Shown: in pieces, positions 16,849 to 24,200 of the stretch
Numbering within the stretch: position 1 is the stretch's first letter
Layout of the letters: every line of letters starts with the position of its first letter
Source of the DNA: Hyphomicrobiales bacterium
Lineage (GTDB): Bacteria; Pseudomonadota; Alphaproteobacteria; Rhizobiales; Beijerinckiaceae
Direction of reading: 5' to 3'
DNA: 32,284 bases
NCBI GenBank assembly: GCA_019237205.1
Contig: JAFAHO010000355.1
Location: forward strand, 1 to 32,284
Position numbers and translations under genes: made by a program
The notes under the pieces: generated by a model
What the model saw: only the letters and a program-made list of their open reading frames with translations
Databases searched by the model: none
What the model was told of the DNA's origin: nothing

Positions 16849-17247
16849 ATGAAGCTTATCAAACGGCGAACCCTGCTGCTGGCGTCGGCTTGGACGTTCG
16901 CTCTCTCGCCCTCGCTCGCGGCGTCAGTGTTCAGCGGGATCGACACGGACAGTGACGGAACGATCGACCTGAATGAAGCGAAGACGGCAGCCAGCTCGGT
17001 TTTCGACAAGCTCGATACGAATCACGATGGAACGCTCGATCGCCCCGAGCTTAGAGGCCGTGTTCCCGATCAAGATTGGGCGATCGCCGATCCTGACGGC
17101 GACAAAACGCTGACTAAGGACGAATACCTCAATTACGTCGAATTCGCCTTCAAACGCGCTGACAAGGATGGCGATGGAACGGTGGACGCGAAGGAAGCGC
17201 GCACGCATGCGGGCCGCCTGCTCATGCGTCTGTTGCGCGAGCGCTGA
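16849..17247 (+). CDS. lanM: Lanmodulin-type periplasmic lanthanide-binding protein, divergent EF-hands
   Basis: A 132-residue protein with a signal peptide (1 to about 25) and four 12-residue EF loops at 32-43, 56-67, 81-92 and 105-116. The linkers between loops are only 12, 13 and 12 residues, the compact spacing of lanmodulin and much shorter than in calmodulin-type proteins. Loop residue 9 is Asp in loops 1, 2 and 4, another lanmodulin trait. The second-position Pro typical of lanmodulin is present only in loop 3 (DPDGDKTLTKDE); the others have Thr, Thr and Lys. Loop 3 also has Lys at position 6 and Thr at 9. Loop 4 begins with Asp rather than the Asn known from Methylorubrum. It lies between a TonB-receptor remnant and a TolQ/ExbB remnant, 4.4 kb from xoxJ. 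A generic calcium EF-hand protein is the alternative. Confidence 0.85.
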   Translation: MKLIKRRTLLLASAWTFALSPSLAASVFSGIDTDSDGTIDLNEAKTAASSVFDKLDTNHDGTLDRPELRGRVPDQDWAIADPDGDKTLTKDEYLNYVEFAFKRADKDGDGTVDAKEARTHAGRLLMRLLRER

Positions 17248-17262
17248 CCTCTACGATGCACC

Positions 17263-17305
17263 GCGCAAAAAGACGCGCTCAAGGGAGAGAAACGAGGCGG
17301 ATGGC
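17263..17305 (+). repeat. Leader repeat copy 2, before the tolQ/exbB remnant
   Basis: A second copy of the leader at 16807-16848, ending exactly at ATG 17306. Here the Shine-Dalgarno part is weaker (GAGGCGG). Confidence 0.7.
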
Positions 17306-17515
17306 ATGGAAGGATTGGATCTATCTCCGGTCGGGCTCTTTTTCGAAGCTGGCCTCGTGGGCAAGGCCGTCATGGCTGTGCTCTTCGTCGCTTCGCTCTG
17401 GTGCTGGGCGCTCATCATCGAGGGCGTGATCTCGGTTGCGCGCGTTCGCCGCGCCGTTCGCACGGCCCGCACTGGCGGCGCTTTCGCAGAGTCGCTATCC
17501 ACCGTCACGGTCGCC
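17306..17515 (+). pseudogene. TolQ/ExbB proton-channel N-terminal remnant
   Basis: From ATG 17306 the frame gives the start of a MotA/TolQ/ExbB-family protein: LSPVGLFFEAGLVGKAVMAV, then a membrane helix with LWCWALIIEGVI and the basic VARVRRAVR cytoplasmic edge. Homology ends after about 60-70 residues, where the sequence switches to pqqB in another frame. A full protein would have about 230 residues and two more helices. ExbB/TolQ energises TonB- or TolA-dependent processes; next to a TonB receptor remnant, an ExbB role for metal uptake is plausible. Confidence 0.7.
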
Positions 17516-17516
17516 G

Positions 17517-17708
17517 GCGATGGGCCACATGCCCCTTTTCGAGCCCGGCGGAACACTCAAGGAACTCGCAGCCCGCGCGCCTGCGCGCCGCATCCTCATC
17601 CACATAAACAACTCGAACCCGATCCTCATCGAAGGATCGCCCGAAGAGGCAAGAGTGAAGGCGGCGGGGTTGGACATCGCGTTCGATGGAATGGAGGTTT
17701 GCCCGTGA
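17517..17708 (+). pseudogene. pqqB: pqqB C-terminal remnant
   Basis: In this frame MGHMPLFEPGGTLKELA is followed by RRILIHINNSNPILIEGSPE and AAGLDIAFDGMEV, the last 60 or so residues of PqqB, a metallo-beta-lactamase-fold protein that hydroxylates the PQQ precursor. The N-terminal 240 or so residues, including the metal-binding histidines, are missing; the fragment is joined to the TolQ/ExbB N-terminus. Its stop TGA (17706-17708) overlaps a GTG at 17705 that would start pqqC, the usual coupling in pqq operons. Confidence 0.85.
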
Positions 17709-17902
17709 ACATACGTGCGCCGTCGGAACCCTCAGCCCCGAGGGGTTGGAAGCCGCTCTGCGTGCGATCGGCCGCGAGCGTTTTCACGACCTGCATCCGT
17801 TCCGCGACATGCTTCAGGACGGCAAACTCAACAAGGGCCAGGGTCCAGGCCCGGGCGCTTGTCTGCGGCGCCATTCCGCCCGGCGCGGTCCGGCCCGGCT
17901 GA
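17705..17902 (+). pseudogene. pqqC: pqqC remnant with frameshifts and a large internal deletion
   Basis: PqqC is the cofactor-less oxidase that catalyses the last step of PQQ formation, normally about 240 residues. Here a GTG start (NIRAPSEP) is followed, after a one-base shift near 17731, by LSPEGLEAALRAIGRERFHD and LHPFRDMLQDGKLNKGQ. A second shift near 17835 leads to VQARALV. It then jumps to what looks like the native C-terminus, GAIPPGAVRPG, ending at TGA 17900-17902. About 170 central codons with the active site are gone. The adjoining start of pqqD is preserved. Confidence 0.85.
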
Positions 17903-17906
17903 ACCG

Positions 17907-18185
17907 ATGACCGACATGGATTCGCGATCGCGGCCGCGCCTGCCGCGCGGAGTTAAGCTCCGCCACGACGACGTGCGTGGGCGCTGGACGCTGCTCGCGC
18001 CCGAGCGCATTTTCGCGGTGGACGCGACGGCCGCGACGGTGCTGCAACTCTGCGACGGCGAACGCGATCTCGCCGCAATCGTGGCCGAACTCGCCCAGCG
18101 CTACAATGCGCCGGAAGCCGTGATCGAAAAGGACGTCGTCGCCATGCTCGCCGACCTCAAGGCCAAGAGGGTGCTGGAAACATGA
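17907..18185 (+). CDS. pqqD: PQQ biosynthesis peptide chaperone PqqD
   Basis: A 92-residue protein with the PqqD fold: [20 protein letters not shown], then [20 protein letters not shown], and a C-terminal [18 protein letters not shown]. PqqD binds the PqqA peptide and presents it to the radical SAM enzyme PqqE. Its TGA overlaps the pqqE ATG (ATGA at 18182-18185). It appears intact although the genes upstream of it are broken. Confidence 0.95.
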   Translation: MTDMDSRSRPRLPRGVKLRHDDVRGRWTLLAPERIFAVDATAATVLQLCDGERDLAAIVAELAQRYNAPEAVIEKDVVAMLADLKAKRVLET

Positions 18186-19297
18186 CCGCTCACGCCCCGC
18201 CTTCCCCCGCCCCGCCGATCGGCGTGCTCGTCGAGCTGACGCATCGCTGTCCGCTCGGCTGCCCGTACTGCTCGAATCCCGTTTCGCTGGAGCGTCCCGC
18301 CGCCGAACTCGGAACGCAGACTTGGACGCGCATCTTCACCGAGGCGGCGGCGCTCGGCGCGCTGCATGTCCATCTCTCCGGCGGCGAGCCGACGGCGCGG
18401 CGCGACATCGCCGAAATCGTCCGCGGAGCCGCGCAGGCTGGGCTCTACACCAACCTCATCACCTCGGGCGTGGGGCTGAGCGAGAAGCGCTGGAGCGCCA
18501 TCGTCGAGGCGGGCCTCGACCATGCGCAGCTCTCCTTCCAGGGCGCTGACAAGGCGACCAACGACCGCCTCGCCCACTACGACAGTGCATGGGAGAGGAA
18601 GCGCGCCTTCGCGGCGATGGTGACGAACGCCGGGCTGCCGCTAACGATCAACGCGGTCATCAGCCGCGGCAACCTGCATCAGGTCGGCGCCTTCATTGAT
18701 CTCGCGGTCGAACTCGGAGCGCGCCGGCTCGAAGTCGCTCACACCCAGTACTACGGCTGGGCGCTCGCAAACCGCGCCGCACTGATGCCGCCAAGGAAAG
18801 AAGTCGAAGAGTCGATCGCCCTAGTGGAAGGGGCTCGGACGCGGCTCAAGGGTCGGCTGGTCATCGACATGGTGATCCCCGATTATTACGCGCGCTATCC
18901 CAAGCCTTGCGCCGGCGGCTGGGGGAGGATGGCGATCAATGTATCGCCCTCGGGCAAGGCCCTGCCCTGCCATGCGGCGGAATCGATTCCGGGCCTCGAG
19001 TTCTGGAACGTGCGCGAGCGCTCGCTTGCCGAGATATGGCGTGACAATCCGGCCTTCCAAGCCTTCCGCGGCACGGATTGGATGCAGGAGCCCTGCCGCT
19101 CGTGCGAGCGGCGCGAAATCGACTGGGGCGGGTGCCGCTGCCAGGCGCTGGCGCTTGTCGGCGCCGCCGCCGCGACCGACCCCGCCTGTCACAAATCGCC
19201 CCATCACGCCCGCATCGCCGCCACCGCCGCCGCCGAGGCAGAAGCCGACGCCAGCGCGATCCGCTGGCGGTCGTACAAGGACAAGGTCGAGGCCTGA
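18182..19297 (+). CDS. pqqE: Radical SAM enzyme PqqE
   Basis: A 371-residue enzyme that crosslinks Glu and Tyr of PqqA in the first step of PQQ synthesis. The radical SAM cluster motif CPLGCPYC gives Cys23, Cys27 and Cys30, followed by the SAM-binding [13 protein letters not shown]. The C-terminal SPASM domain with auxiliary cluster cysteines spans [30 protein letters not shown] and PACH. It is translationally coupled to pqqD. Length and all key residues are normal, so the protein should work if PqqD and PqqA are supplied. Confidence 0.96.
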   Translation: MTAHAPPSPAPPIGVLVELTHRCPLGCPYCSNPVSLERPAAELGTQTWTRIFTEAAALGALHVHLSGGEPTARRDIAEIVRGAAQAGLYTNLITSGVGLSEKRWSAIVEAGLDHAQLSFQGADKATNDRLAHYDSAWERKRAFAAMVTNAGLPLTINAVISRGNLHQVGAFIDLAVELGARRLEVAHTQYYGWALANRAALMPPRKEVEESIALVEGARTRLKGRLVIDMVIPDYYARYPKPCAGGWGRMAINVSPSGKALPCHAAESIPGLEFWNVRERSLAEIWRDNPAFQAFRGTDWMQEPCRSCERREIDWGGCRCQALALVGAAAATDPACHKSPHHARIAATAAAEAEADASAIRWRSYKDKVEA

Positions 19298-19620
19298 AGA
19301 CGATGCAGAAGCTGCCGGATTCGACCGCCGATCACCTTGACGCCGGTCTGTGTCGCTGCAGAGCCCGAGCTCGTCCTGCGGGGCGGCGAGCAGCTGTTGC
19401 CGATTGCAGCAGAGAGGAGAAATGCCGACGCGCGTCGTCCTTTGCGCTGGAGCCGCCCTGATTCCTGGACGGCTGGGGAAGCAAGGCGGCGGAATTGCGA
19501 TGGACGCCTGGCGAGTTGTTCGCCGCCTGGCCGGCGAGCGCGTAGAAGCCATCGCGGCGGATGATTTCGGTTGAGCAGCGGGCGGACGATCGCCCGAAAA
19601 CAGCTAAAGGAACAGCACCG
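19298..19620. other. Spacer after pqqE with no recognised gene
   Basis: About 320 bases between pqqE and the DUF5681-type gene. Short frames on both strands are Arg/Pro-rich and look like shadows of GC-rich DNA. No hairpin with a U-tract was seen after pqqE. Confidence 0.4.
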
Positions 19621-20134
19621 ATGAGCAAACGGCCTCGGGGAAGGCCGTTTGCTCGGGGCCGATCCGGCAATCCTGGCGGCAGGCCGAAGCGGCCTAAGAG
19701 GATCGAAGCGCGGCGGACAGTTGCCGACGTAAAGGCCGCCGCGCGTGCGCTGACGCAAGACGCGATCGATGCCCTGAGGGCCGTCACGACTGATCCGCAA
19801 GGAGCCGCCGGCGGCCGGCGTCAGCGCGGCCCTCGATCGCGGCCATGGAAGGCCCGGCCAAGCGGTCGAGCTTAGCGGCAGGGACGGAGGGCGGATTGAG
19901 ACCGCGGACGTGTCGGCCCGTGAGGTTATCGAGGGCCGACTGGCAGCGATCGCGGCGCGGCTCATCGCGCGGCGAGACTTAGATCGCAGCGGACCGCTCC
20001 TCGGAGGAAGTTTATTTGACGATCCTTCGCGCGCCATGATATCTTCCTCTCCTCTGGACCCCGGCGGGAAACGTATGACGGCTCTCCGCCGCACGCAAAA
20101 TAAGGAACGAGATCATGACATGGTCGACTCCTGA
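19621..20134 (+). pseudogene. DUF5681-type gene (phage or mobile-element associated), frameshifted
   Basis: From ATG 19621 the product begins KRPRGRPFARGRSGNPGGRP, the signature of DUF5681-type N-termini found in prophage and mobile regions. IEARRTVADVKAAARALTQD follows, then DALRAVTTDPQ. Near 19805 the frame shifts: the expected continuation appears in another frame as DRGHGRPGQAVELSG and then SAREVIEGRLAAIAARL. The tail overlaps the pqqA promoter region, so the native end is unclear. The function of the family is not known to me. Its presence between pqqE and pqqA marks an insertion or rearrangement. Confidence 0.65.
20016..20045 (+). promoter_or_regulatory. Probable sigma-70 promoter for pqqA
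   Basis: TTGACG (20016-20021) is followed after 18 bases by TATCTT (20040-20045), about 70 bases before the pqqA start. The local sequence is AT-richer than its surroundings. Confidence 0.5.
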
Positions 20135-20192
20135 GGTTCGTGAAATCTGCGTGGGCATGGAAGTGACGAGCTACCTGTCCGCGGAAATGTGA
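20115..20192 (+). CDS. pqqA: PQQ precursor peptide PqqA
   Basis: ATG 20115 to TGA 20192 encodes 25 residues beginning MTWSTPEVREICVGMEVTSY. This matches the PqqA consensus, with the ICVGMEVTSYLSAE core and the crosslinked pair Glu16 and Tyr20 in the required ExxxY spacing. PqqA is the ribosomal peptide whose Glu and Tyr become PQQ. AAGGA lies eight bases upstream (20102-20106), and a promoter-like pair precedes it. In most methylotrophs pqqA precedes pqqB; here it stands about 800 bases downstream of pqqE, behind a broken DUF5681-type gene. The C-terminus is a little shorter than in relatives that end in a DTFN-like tail. Confidence 0.9.
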   Translation: MTWSTPEVREICVGMEVTSYLSAEM

Positions 20193-20295
20193 CAGGGGCG
20201 CCGCCCGGCGTTGTGGGAGCGGCCGGCGTCGCGTCGATCTTGCTATTTGAGTCACCCATCCGGACGTCGAAGTCTTCCGTTCCTACCCGGCCTGT

Positions 20296-20332
20296 GGCGC
20301 GCGTAGCTCAGCGGGGTAGCGCCCGGCTCATG
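20296..20332 (+). other. tRNA-like 5' half
   Basis: GGCGCGCGTAGCTCAGCGGG continues GTAGCGCCCGGCTCAT, which looks like an acceptor strand, D-arm (GTAGCTCAGCGGGGTAGCGC) and the start of an anticodon arm with CAT. No matching 3' half with a T-arm follows. It is probably a truncated tRNA gene end of the kind left by integration or deletion; chance similarity is possible. Confidence 0.35.
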
Positions 20333-20680
20333 TCATTGTCCCGGAATCTTGCCGGCGGAAATCTCGATTGCGGATAGTACGCCGCGAGGTCCTCGATGTC
20401 GGTTTGCGAAAGGTCCTTGATCACGATCGACATCATTTCGTTAGTTCGGACTCCCGCCTGGACCGCGCCGAGCTGCTCAATCAGATAGCGCTCGTTCGAG
20501 ATTCGACGCCTCGGCGATCTTGCTTACGCCGTCGAAGCCGTGACAGACAGCGCATTCGCCCGCCTTCGCGCGTCTTGCCTTGACGTCACCGGCGTCGGCT
20601 TGGCTTTGAGGGCAGACGACGCAAAGTGCGAACCGCGCCGCGAGCGCGGCTACTCCCGCGAAGGCGCGAATTCGTCGGGA
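20308..20680 (-). pseudogene. Class I c-type cytochrome pseudogene (c553/c4-like)
   Basis: On the minus strand a hydrophobic export segment (AFAGVAALAARFALCVVC) is followed by AKAGECAVCHGFDGVSKIAE with the CAVCH haem motif (about 20540-20554). A frameshift and small deletion near 20490 follow. The second half continues in another frame as YLIEQLGAVQAGVRTNEMMS and IVIKDLSQTDIEDLAAYY, the Met-ligand half of cytochrome c553/c4-type proteins. Both halves are recognisable, so decay is recent. Its 3' end reads into the tRNA-like half. It is the second cytochrome in the window after the intact ones at 7208 and 11081. Confidence 0.75.
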
Positions 20681-20805
20681 CCTCTGACAGGGAAAGCCAA
20701 GGACAAAAAAGTCAATGACAAAAGGGCGGCCCCGGCTCGCGCCGCAGCCGCCCGTTCGCGGCATGTTCGAGCGATTGCTTGCTGCTGGCCGCCGTCCGAC
20801 GTTCG

Positions 20806-20988
20806 GGAGGCGCAACCGAAGCTGTCTCGGAAGCTGAGATCGAACGAGCTCTGGCCGAACTTGGCTGGCTCGGCCTCTACTTGGAGCCGACCAGCTCGAG
20901 CGCAGCCGCCGCGCTTACGAGACTTCTGGAAGGTGACATTCGACCAGATGAAATCACTGTTCTTGTGCTGACCGGCCCCGGCCTGAAG
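20806..20988 (+). pseudogene. Threonine synthase-like PLP enzyme, C-terminal fragment
   Basis: The frame encodes AVSEAEIERALAELGWLGLY, then LEPTSSSAAAALTRLLEGDI and EITVLVLTGPGLK. This matches the last 60 or so residues of threonine synthase-type fold-II PLP enzymes, including the EPTSS and LTGxGLK motifs. The rest of the enzyme, including the PLP lysine, is absent. Reading continues to 21102 with unrelated residues. Confidence 0.65.
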
Positions 20989-21297
20989 CCGACACGCCCG
21001 ACTAGCCTATACTTGCTCACTGTCGGTCAAATTTCTGTTCTGACCGAGTGTGAACCTGCGGCCGTCCAGTCTGCGTCCGCTTGGATACCGTCGCGAGGTT
21101 GAGTTGTTTGACAGCATCGAGAGGGATCATGTTCCGCTACGAATGAGCAGAAACTTCCCGCCACGTGTTGTGTCTAAATGTCGCGAATTCAGCTAAAAAG
21201 ACCCAAGCATGTCGAAAGGTGAGCGGCGCGGCGAGGCAGACGCGCCTATTCCGGCCGGACTCGCGGAAAGCCGTGTTGCAGGATACGGAGGGGCGAG
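20989..21297. other. Leader region of the glutamate dehydrogenase gene
   Basis: About 300 bases without a recognised gene between the threonine-synthase fragment and gdh. It carries the GGAGGGG ribosome binding site at 21287-21293. No clear promoter was identified. Confidence 0.4.
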
Positions 21298-24200
21298 ATG
21301 GCAAGTCGGTTGACCGAAAAACCCGAAGGCAAAGAGTCCTCAGACTTGGCCTGTCCGGGCATTCCCGACCAGCAAGCGTGCGACTTCGCGACGATTCTGT
21401 TTTCGCGCACGGATCCTGAAGATCTCGTCCTGCTCGATCCTGAAGCCCGCGCCGAAATTGCCAGGTCGGCTCTCGCTGCGCTCTCTGCTTCGCGCCCCCG
21501 TGGCAGGGCTCTGGTGACTCTGCGCGACGTCAAGTTCGGCCCCGGGAGCGGTGACAAAATTACCGTCGTCGAGGCCGCTAACGACAACATCCCTTTCTTG
21601 CTCGATTCCACGCTCGCCGAAATTGCCGAACTCGGACTTACGCTCCGGCTCGTCGCTCATCCGATTTTGAGCGTTGATCGTGATCCGTCCGGCGCTTTCG
21701 TCGCGCTGCGTGGGGAGGCGCATGGCCCGGCCCAGGTGGGCGGGCGGCGCGAAAGCTTTATTCATTTGCATCTCGAGCCGATTGAAGATGCGGCGCTCCG
21801 CACCAGACTGCGCGAGGGGCTCGAACGCGTCTACGCCGATGTGCGGGCCGCGGTATCGGATTTTCCATCGATGCGGGCTCGCGTCTTCGAAGCCGTCCAG
21901 GCCGCCAAGATCGCGCCTCCGCCTCTCCCCGCTCAGGACGTCGCCGAGGCCATCGCGCTCGTCGAATGGATGCTCGCTGACAACTTCACTTTTCTGGGGG
22001 TGCGCGAATATCGATTTGTCGATGACGACCCCTCGGCCGATCTCGTCGGCGTCAACGGGCAGGGGTTGCTTCGCGATCCCGAGCTCAGGGTGCTGCGTCA
22101 GGGTCGCGAATTCCTCACAGTCACGCCAGAGGTCCGGGCTTTCCTCGCCGAACGGACGCCGATCATCGTCACCAAGGCCAACATCAAGTCGCGCGTTCAC
22201 CGGCGAGTGTACATGGACTATGTCGGCCTCAAGCTCTTCTCGCAGGACGGGCAGCTTCAGGGGGAGCTCCGAATTGTTGGTTTGTTCACCGCGAACGCCT
22301 ATGACAGCCCGGTCGCGGCCGTTCCTTTCCTGCGCCGAAAAGCCGAGGCGGTGCTTAGTCATGCGGCGCTCGATCCCTCTAGTTATATGGGTCGGGCCCT
22401 CAAAAATATACTTGAGACCTATCCGAGAGACGAGCTCTTCCAGATCGACATCGATACGCTGAAGGCCTTCGCCTCAGACATCTTGACGCTGTCTGAGCGA
22501 CCAAGGATCCGCGCCTTGGCGCGGCGCGATCGCTTCAATCGCTTTGTTTCGATCTTGGTGTATATCCCAAAGGACCGCTACGATTCTGCGATCCGACAAC
22601 GGGTCGGGATGTTCCTAGCCCAGACCTACGCCGGCCGCTTCTCGGCCTCGTACCCGGCCTATCCCGACGGCCCCCTCGCACGTACGCATTTTATCATTGG
22701 CCGAGACGTCGGCGAGACCCCGGATGTGCCTCGCTTCGTCCTTGAGTCCGGCATAGCCGCTATTGTCCGCACTTGGGCCGACGAGTTGCGTGCCGCCGCC
22801 GCTAGCGGTTCTTCCGATCATCCTGGCGTCACTGTGGAACGATACCTCGACGCCTTTGGACCCGGCTATCGCGCGGCCTATGGCGCACCGACGGCTTTAG
22901 CCGATATCGCAATAATTGAGGGGTTGGAGGTCGAGGGCGGCCGCGCTGTGCGGGTCGCGCCGCGCGAGGGCTCGGTCAATCTTGCCTCGCTGAAGCTCTA
23001 CACCCGCAGTGTCCCTTTGTCGCTCTCTCAGCGTGTGCCGATCCTCGAGAATTTCGGCTTCGAAGTCGTTGATGAAGCCAGCTTTGGGATCGCGCCTCTA
23101 GGCGCCGAGCCGGTCTTTCTTCACGATATGACGATCCGATTCGCAAGTAGCGGCGAGCTCGACGTCGAGGCGCTGGCGCCGCGGCTCGAAGAGGCTCTCA
23201 TCGCACTGGGCAATGGCGAAAGCGAGAGCGACAGTTTCGACGCGCTCGTAACAGTGGCCGGGCTCGCCTGGCGCGACGTCGCGTTGATGCGGGGTCTGGC
23301 CCGCTACCTTCAGCAGGCGACAATTCGCTATACCCAAGGTTATATGGCTCAGGCGCTAGCGCGACACCCGGAGATTGCCGCGGCGCTCGTTAGGTTGTTC
23401 TTCGCGCGCTTTGATCCCGACACGATCGAGACCCGCCGAAGCGAAATGGAGACCACGGCGCGCCTCGCGATCGCCAAGAAAATGAACGAGGTCACGAGTC
23501 TCGATGATGATCGGATCCTGACGCGCTTTCCCAATTTGATTGACGCGATGGTGCGCACCAATTTCTTCCAGAAGGAGCGCGACGGAAAGCGTCGCGAAAC
23601 CATCGCCTTCAAGTTCGAGAGCGGAAAGATCGATGGCTTGCCGTTACCGCATCCTCTATTCGAGACATTTGTCTACTCGCCTCGACTCGAGGGCGTGCAT
23701 CTGCGCTTTGGACGCGTAGCGCGTGGTGGAATTCGCTGGTCGGACCGGCCGCAGGACTTTCGCACCGAGGTGCTTGGCCTCGTAAAGGCCCAGCAAGTGA
23801 AAAACGCCGTGATCGTCCCAGTCGGCGCCAAGGGGGGCTTCTTCCCGAAGCTCCTGCCGCTCGCCTCACAACGCGACGCGTGGCTTGCCGAGGGTGCCGA
23901 GAGTTACAAGCTGTTCATCTCGACGCTGCTCGACCTTACCGACAACGTCGCCGGCGACGGGATCGTGCATCCGCCAAAGACTTTGGCGCACGACGCCGAT
24001 GATCCCTATCTCGTAGTTGCTGCGGACAAGGGTACTGCGACCTTTTCGGATACCGCAAACTCCATCTCAGAAGCCAAGCATCATTGGCTCGGAGACGCTT
24101 TCGCGTCCGGCGGCAGCCAAGGCTACGACCATAAGAAGATGGGGATCACCGCGCGCGGCGCTTGGGAAGCGGTGAAACGCCATTTTCGCGAGATCGATAT

